39,127 nt of DNA, from the NCBI GenBank assembly GCA_947499975.1, contig CANMQE010000007.1:1-39127 (forward strand). The letters run 5' to 3'. Below the pieces are notes generated by a model that saw only the letters and a program-made list of their open reading frames with translations, did no database searches and was not told the origin of the DNA. Positions 14,267-22,042 of the stretch are shown piece after piece. The number at the start of each line of letters is the position of its first letter. Position 1 is the stretch's first letter. Origin of the DNA: an uncultured Sphingomonadaceae bacterium (GTDB taxonomy: Bacteria > Pseudomonadota > Alphaproteobacteria > Sphingomonadales > Sphingomonadaceae). The translations under genes and the position numbers were made by a program.

Positions 14267-15576
14267 CGCCGCTTGCGACGCGGACTATCAATAATTTCTT
14301 CGGGTGTGATAGCGCCTTCAAGAATCATGTCGGCCCAGCGCTGAGCGAGTTCTCGCCGGCGAGGCATATATGCGGCACGGTTGTAGCGAAGCTCGCTGGC
14401 GCTCATGCCCTTCGGCGTATGTGCGAGCATCAGATCGATAATCATGCGATCGGCGAGTAACCGCACATCGCTGCCAAGATCGCGCTCGGCCTGTTCGTTC
14501 ATTATGGTTGAAAAGCTGGAGCGCCAGCCGTGTGGCACGTGCAGCCCCTTGTAACCTTCCCGGTTGTACAAATACCCGATAGCGTTCTCGCTGATCGGCT
14601 TGAGCCCCGATCGCGCACCCGGGAAGACGAATGGCGATCGTCCCGTCAACCAGCGGACTGCCCTAAGTGCTTCGACCGCTTGGGCGGAGAGCGGGACCGG
14701 GTGCTCAAAGGCTTCGTCGCTACGAAGTTGAAGTTCCTGCTTAATTTTCTCAGCCGGGACCTTCCATAATGCCGTGCCGCTTTCCGAACTGCTGTCGCCC
14801 CAGTCGATACCGGTTATGTCTTCCCACTCCATGAAACGGACCATGCCGGGGCGCTGCGCCGTCAGCGCGAGTAGGCGACCTGCCAGACGATTGACCGGCG
14901 AAGCGCCAGCACGGTCGATGTCTCCTATCAGGGTCCGGATTTCGTCTATCTTCGTCAGGGCTGGGTATCGCTTCGATGGCGGTAACGGCTTCAGCGCATC
15001 ATTGATATCGGTCGCGGGGTTTTCGAGCTTCGCGCCCTTTGCGTTGGCAAAGCGGTAGATGGCGGCCACACGCTGCTTGATGCGCCGGGCCGTCTCGATA
15101 GCCCCACGGTTTTCGATCTTGCGCAAGATCGACAACAATAAGGGCTTGTCGATTTCGTCCAGAGGCATTGCGCCTAGGTGAGGAAAGACATCGCGTTCTA
15201 AACTGGTGATTACATCGTTCGCGTGAACCGGTTTCCAGCGGTCAATCTGCAATGCATGCCATTCGCGGGCCACATTTTCGAACGACGCTGCCGGTTCGTT
15301 TTGGCCCACCAGCCGGTTACGCGTGGCGCTGTGCCGAGGGTCGCGGCCAGCGCGTAGAATCTTTCTTGCTTCATCGCGCTTTTCACGAGCATCGGCCAAG
15401 GACAGTTCGGGGTAAGCACCTAGGGTAAGGAGGCGTTCTTTCTTGTCGAAACGGTATTTATAGCGCCAACTTTTATGTCCGCTCACTGCTATGTGCAGGT
15501 GCAAACCGCGGCTGTCGGCAAGCTTGTAAGCCTTTTCTCTCGCCGCAGCCGCTCGCACAGCCTTGTCCGTTAACAT
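14263..15576 (-). CDS. int: P4-type tyrosine recombinase/integrase (DUF4102 N-terminus)
   Basis: 437 residues from ATG 15576 (MLTDKAVRAAAAREKAYKLAD). The N-terminal DUF4102 arm-binding domain has the usual GLHLHIAVSGHKSWRYKYRFDKKERLLTLGAYPELSLADAREKR. The catalytic domain shows the first Arg in LTAQRPGMVRFMEW, the HxxR box in HVPHGWRSSF, a second His in LAHTPKG and the nucleophilic Tyr in YNRAAYMPRR, so all expected catalytic residues appear present. It lies directly downstream of, and on the same strand as, tRNA-Ser(GCT), typical of an integrase that uses the tRNA 3' end as attachment site. A further 12-residue N-terminal extension from TTG 15612 is possible but runs through repeated GGGGGTA motifs and is rejected. 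Confidence 0.93.
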   Translation of the reverse strand: MLTDKAVRAAAAREKAYKLADSRGLHLHIAVSGHKSWRYKYRFDKKERLLTLGAYPELSLADAREKRDEARKILRAGRDPRHSATRNRLVGQNEPAASFENVAREWHALQIDRWKPVHANDVITSLERDVFPHLGAMPLDEIDKPLLLSILRKIENRGAIETARRIKQRVAAIYRFANAKGAKLENPATDINDALKPLPPSKRYPALTKIDEIRTLIGDIDRAGASPVNRLAGRLLALTAQRPGMVRFMEWEDITGIDWGDSSSESGTALWKVPAEKIKQELQLRSDEAFEHPVPLSAQAVEALRAVRWLTGRSPFVFPGARSGLKPISENAIGYLYNREGYKGLHVPHGWRSSFSTIMNEQAERDLGSDVRLLADRMIIDLMLAHTPKGMSASELRYNRAAYMPRRRELAQRWADMILEGAITPEEIIDSPRRKRR

Positions 15577-15580
15577 CCGA

Positions 15581-15621
15581 TACCCCCAATACCTTCGGGC
15601 CGTTACCCCCAATTTACCCCC
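15581..15621 (-). promoter_or_regulatory. Three GGGGGTA repeats upstream of the integrase gene
   Basis: On the integrase strand, GGGGGTA occurs at 15621-15615, 15610-15604 and 15587-15581, two of them inside ATTGGGGGTA. Start-to-start distances are 11 and 23 bases, close to one and two helical turns. They sit between the integrase start and the tRNA, where arm-type binding sites for integrase or sites for the AlpA-like protein are expected. Function is inferred. Confidence 0.45.
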
Positions 15622-15735
15622 ACCTTCGTTCCGCTAGGGATGGGCAACGCTGAACAATATAGGAGTCGAAAACGGCGGGAATGTAAAGCTTTCCGCACGA
15701 AATTGGAAAGGATTGAAAGGCCCTAAAAAGGCCGG

Positions 15736-15755
15736 TGGCGGAGACGGAGGGATTC
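15736..15755. other. Likely attachment (att) core at the tRNA-Ser 3' end
   Basis: By analogy with P4-type integrases, the T-arm and acceptor 3' part of the tRNA gene is the crossover region. The exact core cannot be set because the second copy at the far end of the element is outside the window; I saw no copy of this segment between 1 and 15,700. Confidence 0.5.
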
Positions 15756-15827
15756 GAACCCTCGATACCCCGATAGGGGTATGGTTCCTTAGCAGGGAAC
15801 TGGTTTCAGCCACTCACCCACGTCTCC
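15736..15827 (-). tRNA. tRNA-Ser (anticodon GCT), site of element insertion
   Basis: Ninety-two bases including an encoded CCA end. The acceptor GGAGACG pairs with CGTCTCC, the anticodon arm is GTTCC-CTGCTAA-GGAAC with anticodon GCT (plus-strand bases 15791-15793), the long variable arm ATACCCCTATCGGGGTAT is typical of serine tRNAs, and the T arm has GGTTCGAATCC. It reads AGC and AGT codons. The integrase gene lies 159 bases downstream of its 3' end, so the 3' part of this gene is the likely attachment sequence and the gene was restored by the element. Confidence 0.95.
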
Positions 15828-16061
15828 GGACCCAAGCAGCAAGGTCGGCGCTATAACGAGGGGTGGCGGCGGCTTCAAGAGGCGCATTTGCCTTTATTTC
15901 ATGGCCCTTCCATTCTCGGCGCTTCCGGCATTTCGCGGCAATCGACTCATCGCAATTTCGATTCGGTCTGCCGCCTGTTCATTGTCACTTCAGGCGTCAG
16001 CGACTCAACTTGCGTCCGAACAGGTCTGCCTGCACGGGGTAGCGATTGACGGAGGAAAACC
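15828..16061. other. Gap between tRNA-Ser and the DUF1134 gene
   Basis: This 234-base stretch must contain the leftward tRNA promoter and the rightward promoter of the next gene. I cannot point to a clear -35/-10 pair. A strong ribosome site GGAGGAAAA ends the gap. Confidence 0.3.
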
Positions 16062-16886
16062 ATGCACCCGATCAGAAAAGCATTTGCGACAGCCGCCTTC
16101 TCGGCGCTGGCCATGCTTGCCACGCCTGCGGCAGCGCAGCAGATCGAGACGGTCGATCCCGATGTCATGATCGACGGCGATCTGGACGACGCTGGCACCA
16201 CCTATTCCAACCCCCGGGAGCAGCTCCCCGAGGTCGACCAGTCCGCCTATGAAGGTGCGTATGAGGTGACCGAACCCGGCTCTCGCTATGAACCCGGCTC
16301 TCGCTATGATGCCAGCCCGTCGATCGACATGGCCCAGGAAGAACTTCCGACGCAGGGATCGGGCGTGGAGGTGGCAGCGGCGGATCCGGCGCAGAATCCG
16401 TCGGGCACCTATGCGGAGGACGATCTGATCGGCGCTGCCGAGGGATTGTTCGGCAAGGGCGCGGAAGGGCTCGCCCGCATGATCCAGGACATTCTTTCGG
16501 ACCAGGGCCAGCCCAACGGCTACATCGTCGGGCGTGAAGGCGGCGGCGCTTTCATCCTTGGCGTTCGCTATGGCTCCGGCACGCTGCACCACGCGGTGGA
16601 AGGCAATATGCCGGTGTACTGGACAGGTCCGTCCATCGGGCTGGATGCCGGCGCCAATGCGGGCAACACCTTCGTGCTGGTCTACAACCTCTACGACACG
16701 GACGAGCTCTACGAACGCTTCCCCTCGGGCGAAGGGCAGGCCTACTTCGTGGGCGGTTTCAACGCCAGCTACGTGCGCAAGGGTGACGTCGTGCTGATCC
16801 CGATCCGCGTGGGCGCAGGCCTTCGGCTTGGCGTGAATGCGGGCTACATGCGCTTTTCGCGTGAGCAGCGCTGGCTGCCGTTCTGA
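16062..16886 (+). CDS. DUF1134 (EipA family) secreted envelope protein
   Basis: 274 residues, with GGAGGAAAA before ATG 16062. A signal peptide (AFATAAFSALAMLATPAAA) is followed by a disordered acidic stretch and, from about residue 122, the DUF1134 domain: LIGAAEGLFGKGAEGLARMIQDIL, GYIVGREGGGAFILGVRYGSG, VYWTGPSIGLDAGANAGNTFVLVYNL and the ending AGYMRFSREQRWLPF. EipA of Brucella and Caulobacter relatives is a periplasmic beta-rich protein needed for envelope integrity. The linker carries an exact 18-base tandem duplication (16272-16307). It is the first core gene beyond the tRNA and reads away from the element. Confidence 0.9.
   Translation: MHPIRKAFATAAFSALAMLATPAAAQQIETVDPDVMIDGDLDDAGTTYSNPREQLPEVDQSAYEGAYEVTEPGSRYEPGSRYDASPSIDMAQEELPTQGSGVEVAAADPAQNPSGTYAEDDLIGAAEGLFGKGAEGLARMIQDILSDQGQPNGYIVGREGGGAFILGVRYGSGTLHHAVEGNMPVYWTGPSIGLDAGANAGNTFVLVYNLYDTDELYERFPSGEGQAYFVGGFNASYVRKGDVVLIPIRVGAGLRLGVNAGYMRFSREQRWLPF
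16272..16307 (+). repeat. 18-base exact tandem duplication within the DUF1134 gene
   Basis: Two identical copies of 18 bases (16272-16289 and 16290-16307) encode EPGSRY twice. It keeps the frame and falls in a linker, so copy number changes would not harm the fold. Confidence 0.9.
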
Positions 16887-16935
16887 TCCGGCACGGCGGA
16901 TAGAAGCCATCTGCCCACTTGCGGATCGCGCCTTG

Positions 16936-16954
16936 TGGCGGCATTGAGCCGCCA
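16936..16954 (+). promoter_or_regulatory. Hairpin abutting the start codon of the aminotransferase gene
   Basis: TGGCGGC (16936-16942) and GCCGCCA (16948-16954) form a perfect seven-pair GC-rich stem with a five-base loop, ending two bases before ATG 16957. There is no T-run, so it is not a normal terminator, and no Shine-Dalgarno sequence is visible upstream of the start. It would hide the region where ribosomes bind. Confidence 0.55.
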
Positions 16955-16956
16955 TC

Positions 16957-18132
16957 ATGCTGGACAGACTCGATCAACAATCGCCCGACGCGCTTCTCGC
17001 CCTCATCAAGCTGTATGAGGCCGACCCGCGACCCACCAAGATCGACCTCGGCGTAGGCGTCTATCGCACCGCCGACGGCGACACGCCCGTTTTCCGCTCC
17101 ATCAAGGCGGCGGAAAAGCGACTGGTGGATACGCAGCCGACCAAGGCCTATCTCGGTCCCGAAGGCGACATGGGTTTCGTGCGCGCGCTGGTGCCGCATG
17201 TGTTCGGCGAAACCGGAAACCGCGATGGCCGTATCGACGGCATGCAGACCCCGGGCGGCACGGGCGCGGTGCGCCTTGCCGTGGCGCTGGCCGGCAAGGC
17301 GGGCGTGGAGCGGATATGGATGGGCACGCCCAGCTGGCCCAACCACGCGCAGATCCTTGCTGATTGCGGCATGGAAGCTGCGACATTCAATCACGCCAAT
17401 GCCGATGGCAGCGCAGATATGGATGCGCTGCGCGAGGTGATCGGCAAGGCGGGCAAGAACGATGCCGTGCTGCTGCACGGTGCCTGCCACAACCCCACGG
17501 GCGTGGATTACACGAACCAGGAGTGGGACGAGATTGCCGCGCTGGTGAAGAATGCTGGCGTGCTGCCGATCATCGATCTGGCCTATCAGGGCCTTGGCGA
17601 TGGCATGGAAGAGGACGCCTATGGCTTGCGCACCGTGCTGGCTGCCGTGCCGGAGGCGCTGGTGGCCTATAGCTGCGACAAGAACTTCGGCCTCTATCGC
17701 GATCGCGTAGGCGCGCTTTACGTGATGGGTGCGACTGCGGACGATACCGCGCGCATCATGTCCAACGGTGCATCGCTGGCGCGTGCAAACTGGTCCATGC
17801 CGCCCGATCACGGCGGCGCATCGGTGCGCATGATCCTGGAAGACGACGGACTGACGGGCGACTGGCTGGAAGAGCTGGAAAGCATGCGCCAGCGCATCGG
17901 TGCCGTGCGCGCGAAACTGGCCGAGGCTGGCACGGCAGGCGCCGTGGACCTGACGCCGCTGGGCGAGCAGAAAGGCATGTTCGCGATGCTGCCTGTTTCC
18001 AAGGAACAGGTGCAGCAGCTGCGCGAAGAACACGGCGTCTATATGGCAGGTTCCGGCCGCATCAACGTGGCGGGCCTGACGTTGGGCAACATCGATGCCT
18101 TCGTCGCCGCGCTGGCTGACGTTACCGGCTAG
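16957..18132 (+). CDS. tyrB: Aromatic/aspartate aminotransferase (class I, PLP)
   Basis: 391 residues, the normal length for the AspC/TyrB branch. The order of motifs fits: PDALLALIKLYEADPRPTKIDLGVGVYR, KAYLGPEGD, GGTGAVRLA, a HGACHNPTGVDYTNQEWDEI block that binds the cofactor ring with Asn and Asp, and the Schiff-base Lys in SCDKNFGLYRDRVGAL. The reaction is transfer of the amino group between an aromatic amino acid or aspartate and 2-oxoglutarate. The sequence has GMFAMLP and GRINVAGLT near the C-terminus, as in TyrB-type enzymes. AspC versus TyrB specificity cannot be settled by inspection. A hairpin lies directly before the start. Confidence 0.9.
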   Translation: MLDRLDQQSPDALLALIKLYEADPRPTKIDLGVGVYRTADGDTPVFRSIKAAEKRLVDTQPTKAYLGPEGDMGFVRALVPHVFGETGNRDGRIDGMQTPGGTGAVRLAVALAGKAGVERIWMGTPSWPNHAQILADCGMEAATFNHANADGSADMDALREVIGKAGKNDAVLLHGACHNPTGVDYTNQEWDEIAALVKNAGVLPIIDLAYQGLGDGMEEDAYGLRTVLAAVPEALVAYSCDKNFGLYRDRVGALYVMGATADDTARIMSNGASLARANWSMPPDHGGASVRMILEDDGLTGDWLEELESMRQRIGAVRAKLAEAGTAGAVDLTPLGEQKGMFAMLPVSKEQVQQLREEHGVYMAGSGRINVAGLTLGNIDAFVAALADVTG

Positions 18133-18472
18133 ATCTCTTCGCAGCTAACGGGCTGTGTAATCGATACGGTTTTTCCGGCAACGCAGCGAAACTGTTGGGG
18201 TTCACTTGCGCATGAGCTGCCAATAGCCAGTGGCGGCTTTAAATGGCGTGGAATCCTGTAATAAAAATAGAAGGTGCGCGATAGGCTTGATTGCCGGTCG
18301 CCTAGTATAAAACTGCATCACCAGCATATTCCTCCGAATAGGAACGAAATCCTGCTTCAAATGACTGCTATCGTAAACTTCCTGTAAACCCTGTTACGGG
18401 ACACATCGGATTATCCCCTATAATTAATGGCGGAGATGCGGAATGCATTTATCAGCCATTATGGAGGAAGAG
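18133..18472. other. Intergenic region with a candidate promoter
   Basis: This 340-base AT-richer stretch has no gene. A consensus -10 TATAAT at 18419-18424 lies about 49 bases before ATG 18473, with no good -35 at the right distance. I see no structured RNA that I can name. Confidence 0.4.
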
Positions 18473-18658
18473 ATGGAATCTGTTGTGGAATACCGGGAGC
18501 GTGCCGCTCATCTGCGTGCCGAAGCAGCCATGATGACATTGGACAATGTCCGGAAAACCAAGCTGGCCGCCGCGCAGAAGTTTGAAACGATGGCGACAGA
18601 GATCGAGAACGTCATCGGCCCTTGCGGCGAATCCGACGTGGCCGATTGGGTCTACTGA
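18473..18658 (+). CDS. Small conserved protein, 61 aa, sphingomonad type
   Basis: The start is placed at ATG 18473 because GGAGGAAG (18463-18470) sits just before it; an upstream ATG at 18443 would put this ribosome site inside the gene. The protein is a single charged helix-rich domain: VVEYRERAAHLRAEAAMM, then RKTKLAAAQKFETMATEIE, with a short acidic tail ending VADWVY. It has no signal peptide or membrane segment. Similar short proteins with a YRxRAxxLR start and an AAxxxExMA helix are frequent in Sphingomonadales and have no assigned function. Confidence 0.65.
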   Translation: MESVVEYRERAAHLRAEAAMMTLDNVRKTKLAAAQKFETMATEIENVIGPCGESDVADWVY

Positions 18659-18681
18659 TCCTTACGCCTGAGCGAAAGCCT

Positions 18682-19302
18682 TCAGCCCGCCCGAAGCGAC
18701 TGCATCCGGTGCAGGTAACGCGCGATGGTATCGACCTCGAGATTAACTTCCGCATCCTGCGCCAGTTCGCCCAGCGTGGTGACATCGGCCGTATGGGGAA
18801 TGATGTTGAGCCCAAAATGCACCGTGCCGTCATCACGGTCCTGAACGGAATTCACCGTGAGAGACGCGCCGTTGATCGTGATCGATCCCTTCGGCGCGAT
18901 GAAGGGAGCAAGCTCATCGGGCGCGGAAATGGTCAGTCGCATCGAATCGCCCTCCGGCAACCAGTCTGCCACGCGGCCCACTGCATCGACATGGCCCGTC
19001 ACGATATGGCCGCCCAGTTCATCTCCCAGCCTTAGCGACGGCTCCAGGTTAAGCTGCGCGCCTTCCTTCCACATCCGCTTTGCCGTGCGGGACGTGGTCT
19101 CGGCAGACACGTCTACCACGAAATGTGCATCGCCCTTGATGCCGCCGCGATCCACCACCGTCAGGCATACGCCCGAGCACGCGATGGAGGCGCCGATGTC
19201 GATCGCGGCAGGGTCGAAAGGGCAGGCAATGGTGACGCGCAGGTCGCCGCGCTGTTGAACATTCGTGATCGTGCCGATCGCGGTGACAATACCGGTAAAC
19301 AT
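18682..19302 (-). CDS. ribE: Riboflavin synthase subunit alpha
   Basis: 206 residues, full length. Starts MFTGIVTAIGTI, the universal N-terminus of the enzyme, and has the two homologous lumazine-binding halves: CSGVCLTVVD in the first and GSITINGASLTVNSV in the second, with GHIVTGHVDAVGRV between. It converts two 6,7-dimethyl-8-ribityllumazine molecules to riboflavin and a diamine, the last step of riboflavin synthesis. The gene is followed by a convergent small gene and preceded 18 bases upstream by ribD, so the two are an operon. No FMN riboswitch fold is visible in the short gap. Confidence 0.96.
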   Translation of the reverse strand: MFTGIVTAIGTITNVQQRGDLRVTIACPFDPAAIDIGASIACSGVCLTVVDRGGIKGDAHFVVDVSAETTSRTAKRMWKEGAQLNLEPSLRLGDELGGHIVTGHVDAVGRVADWLPEGDSMRLTISAPDELAPFIAPKGSITINGASLTVNSVQDRDDGTVHFGLNIIPHTADVTTLGELAQDAEVNLEVDTIARYLHRMQSLRAG

Positions 19303-19320
19303 GGAAGGCCCCTTTGCTGG

Positions 19321-20322
19321 TCAGCCGCGCTGATAGACTTCCAGCGTGTCGCTGCCAAGTTGGCGTCTGTCGTGCATTTGCAGCCCTTGCGCGAAGGCCT
19401 TTTCCAGCGTGTCGTGACCAATCTTGCCCACAGCGGGAGTCCCGCCGCCCAGCAATACGGGCGCGCGATAGATCAGCAGCCGATCCACCAGTCCAGCGGC
19501 GAGGAAGGCCGAAGCGGTCTGCGCGCCGCCTTCCACCATCAGATACCGCACGCCATCGAGCGTCGCGATTTCATCGGGAGAGCGGATGGCCTGCCAGCCT
19601 GCCGGCACCTCGCCGGAGGTCAGCGCCACTCGCAAGGGCGAGCGATCTTTCAACCCCGGCAGGCGCACGTCGAGGCGGGGGGAATCGGCCCGCAAGGTGC
19701 CGCCGCCGACAAGGATGGCATCCGCGCGGGCACGCTCGCGATGGGTATGGGCGCGCGCTGCCTCGCCGGTGATCCACTTGCTCTCTCCCGTCGAAGTGGC
19801 GATGCAGCCATCCAGCGACATGGCGAGTTTCAGCGTCACGTGAGGTCGCTGGTGCAGTATCGCTGTCTCGTGGCCTGACAAGCCGAGACGCGCGGCATCC
19901 CAGCCGAGCGTGGTGATCCGTGTCCCCGCCTCCTGCAGGCGTGCAATGCCCTTGCCAGCCGTGCGATCATCTGGGTCAATCATGCCGATCACGACATGCG
20001 CAAGGCCTGCCTCGGCCAGCAAGTCGGCGCAGGCGGGGCCGCGCTGTGATCGGTGGGCGCATGGTTCCAGCGTGACATACATCGTCGCGCCGCGCACGGC
20101 GCCGCCTGCGAATTCCAGCGCGGCTGCCTCTGCATGGGGGCGCCCGCCCGGCTTGGTCCAGCTGCGGGCGATTACCCTGCCCTCTTCCAGAATGATTGCG
20201 CCAACACCTGGGTTGGGGGAGGCCAGCGGCCTTGCCCGCTGGGCCAGCGCGGCGGCGGCGGCCATCCAGCGCGCGTGGTACGCGGCGCTCTCAGCCTGCG
20301 GCACTGTCTTGGCCTGCGCCAT
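19321..20322 (-). CDS. ribD: Bifunctional pyrimidine deaminase/reductase
   Basis: 333 residues. The deaminase half has PNPGVGAIIL, the zinc site HAEAAAL with EPCAHRSQRGPACADLL, and the reductase half has RPHVTLKLAMSLDGCIA and GGGTLRADSP, then VEGGAQTASAFLAAGLVDRLLIYRAPVLLGG. It deaminates and then reduces the riboflavin precursor. The 5' end overlaps the end of the next upstream gene by 32 bases, so it is probably translated from the same transcript. The zinc-binding His and two Cys all appear present. Confidence 0.95.
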   Translation of the reverse strand: MAQAKTVPQAESAAYHARWMAAAAALAQRARPLASPNPGVGAIILEEGRVIARSWTKPGGRPHAEAAALEFAGGAVRGATMYVTLEPCAHRSQRGPACADLLAEAGLAHVVIGMIDPDDRTAGKGIARLQEAGTRITTLGWDAARLGLSGHETAILHQRPHVTLKLAMSLDGCIATSTGESKWITGEAARAHTHRERARADAILVGGGTLRADSPRLDVRLPGLKDRSPLRVALTSGEVPAGWQAIRSPDEIATLDGVRYLMVEGGAQTASAFLAAGLVDRLLIYRAPVLLGGGTPAVGKIGHDTLEKAFAQGLQMHDRRQLGSDTLEVYQRG

Positions 20323-20791
20323 CGCCCTGGCCAGTGGCGCGGGCGCAATACTGGTCTATCGATACGGCGATCTCCTCGGGTGTCGGCCCGGTCTCGACCT
20401 CGGTCGCGCGCCCCGCCTCGATCTCCTCCTCCATCGAGTCCACATCGATGAAGGTTGCGCGGCCCAGCGCCCTGTAGATCTCTCGCTTGCGCTCTTCATT
20501 CGCCTCGATCCGGGCCTGCAGCGCGTCCTTCAATTCCTGGTTCGCGCAGTTGGAGGCGATGATCTCGGCTTCGGTGCGGTTACCGTCGAAGGTGGAAATA
20601 TACATGACCTCGGGCCGGGGCGGGTCGCCTTTCTGGCTTTCGGGAATGAACAGCATGAACACCGCGAAAGTGGCGGCCATGGCCACGCCAAGGATCTGCC
20701 AGCGGTGCGGGGTCGGCTTCTTCCACTCGTCCTTGAAGTCCGAAACGGCGCGGCGCGGGGAAATACGGCTGAAAAAACCCTTCATGCGCAT
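20291..20791 (-). CDS. Conserved sphingomonad protein with one TM helix
   Basis: 166 residues. A basic N-terminus (MRMKGFFSRISPRRAVSDFKDEWKKPTPHRW) is followed by one membrane helix (QILGVAMAATFAVFMLFI) and a periplasmic soluble part rich in Glu, with NRTEAEIIASNCANQELKDALQARI and a C-terminus TPEEIAVSIDQYCARA. The two Cys in SNC and QYC could form a disulfide. It overlaps ribD and lies upstream of it in the same direction. I know similar proteins only from alphaproteobacterial genomes, without function. The start could also be ATG 20785. Confidence 0.7.
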   Translation of the reverse strand: MRMKGFFSRISPRRAVSDFKDEWKKPTPHRWQILGVAMAATFAVFMLFIPESQKGDPPRPEVMYISTFDGNRTEAEIIASNCANQELKDALQARIEANEERKREIYRALGRATFIDVDSMEEEIEAGRATEVETGPTPEEIAVSIDQYCARATGQGDGAGQDSAAG

Positions 20792-20861
20792 AAGAATAGG
20801 GATGCAGGCGGCATTGCGCCAGTGGACAATCGCGTGGGCAAGGCGGGAAGGTGCAGAGCGT

Positions 20862-21596
20862 TCAGCCGAATGCGGCGTAGAGGGAACGGCCTTCGCGCTT
20901 CAGCCAGCCGTCGGCTTCGGCCAAGTGCCCCTCGAACAGGTCGCCCAGCAGGCGATGGAACGCCGGGGAGTGATCGAAATGGACGAGGTGCGCCACTTCA
21001 TGCGCCACGACGGACCGGCGCACGTGATCGGGTGCCATTACCAGGCGCCAGTTGATGCGGATGCACCGGCCGGAGCGATTGTTGCCTGAGCACGAGCCCC
21101 ACCTTCGCTGCGCACGCGAAAGGCGAAGCGTGGGCGTCGGCAGGTCGGCGCGCTGGCAGTAGAACAACAGGTCTTCCCCACACAGACGCAGCGCCTCTGC
21201 CTCCAGCCAGCGGCGCACGCGGCCTTCCAGGCCTTCCCTGGGGCCGCCCACGGTCAGCAGACCGTCGCCCACCACGGGCTTGCGCCCCGCTTTTGCATCC
21301 CACGCGATGCGCAGGTGCTGGCCGCGGCAGGTGATGGTTTCGCCATCGGCGATGGTGACAGGAGCGGGCACCTTGCCCATCTGCCGGGCGATCCATTCGG
21401 TGCGCGCCCTGGCAAAAGCCAGCGCATCGGCGGTGCGGCCCCAGGTGGGCAGGGTGATGCGCACTTCGCTGCCGTCCGGGGCAAGGCGCATGGTAAGCCG
21501 ACGGGCGCGGGCGTGGCGGCGGATCGCGATGGGAAGCGTGGCATCGCCCACCTCTATGGCGGGGTTCTGGTGATCGTTGCGCAGCCAGTCGATCAC
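20862..21596 (-). CDS. YgjP/DUF45-type zinc metalloprotease (M48-like)
   Basis: 244 residues from GTG 21596, which overlaps the stop of the upstream gene as GTGA and has GGGAGGAGG before it. The N-terminal half is beta-rich (RRHARARRLTMRLAPDGSEVRITLPTW). The C-terminal half has the zinc-binding HEVAH (199-203) and His209 in DHSPAFH, and the conserved RLSRAQRRWGSC block. The family (SprT/YgjP) is widespread; substrates are mostly unknown. Cytosolic, no signal peptide. Coupling to the Cys-cluster gene is positional only. Confidence 0.88.
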   Translation of the reverse strand: MIDWLRNDHQNPAIEVGDATLPIAIRRHARARRLTMRLAPDGSEVRITLPTWGRTADALAFARARTEWIARQMGKVPAPVTIADGETITCRGQHLRIAWDAKAGRKPVVGDGLLTVGGPREGLEGRVRRWLEAEALRLCGEDLLFYCQRADLPTPTLRLSRAQRRWGSCSGNNRSGRCIRINWRLVMAPDHVRRSVVAHEVAHLVHFDHSPAFHRLLGDLFEGHLAEADGWLKREGRSLYAAFG

Positions 21597-22042
21597 TCGC
21601 GCTCCTCCTCCCAATCCACCACGTGGTGTTCCAGCGGGCCTGCCACGGTTTCGCTGATGCAGCGGCCAGCAACGCTGGCACCTGCCTCTATCATCGCGTC
21701 CGTGTCACCTGTCAGCAGGTGATGCCACCGCGGCAGTGGCTTGCCCTCGGCGCGGCGAACGTAGGCGCAGGTGGAGGGCAGCCATTGCACCTGCTTCACC
21801 AGCTTTGGCGTCAGGCGCAGGCAATCGGGCACGAAAGCCTTGCGGTGGCGATAGTCGCGGCATTGCGCGGTGCCCGTGTCCAGCAGCTTGCACGCGACGT
21901 TCGTTTCCACGATCTCGCCGGTATCCTCGTCCTCCATCTTGTGCAGGCAGCACTTGCCGCAGCCATCGCACAAGGCTTCCCATTCGGCGCGGGAAAGCTC
22001 GTCGAGCTCGAGCTCCCAGAAATTGTCGCGCAACTCAGCCAT
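21593..22042 (-). CDS. YcgN/UPF0260-type Cys-cluster protein
   Basis: 149 residues. The CDGCGKCCLHK motif near the N-terminus, followed by VACKLLD, AQCRDYRHR, DCLRLTPK and STCAYVRRAEG, gives the eight conserved Cys of the YkgJ/YcgN family, thought to bind zinc or an Fe-S cluster. The rest is compact and soluble, ending in RCISETVAGPLEHHVVDW. Function is not established. It overlaps the SCO gene by eight bases and is probably translated with it. Confidence 0.88.
   Translation of the reverse strand: MAELRDNFWELELDELSRAEWEALCDGCGKCCLHKMEDEDTGEIVETNVACKLLDTGTAQCRDYRHRKAFVPDCLRLTPKLVKQVQWLPSTCAYVRRAEGKPLPRWHHLLTGDTDAMIEAGASVAGRCISETVAGPLEHHVVDWEEERE

Noticed and set aside
15762..15782. ATACCCCGATAGGGGTAT-like palindrome near the integrase, similar to the CsoR operator
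   Set aside because: It is the variable arm of tRNA-Ser, explained fully by tRNA structure.
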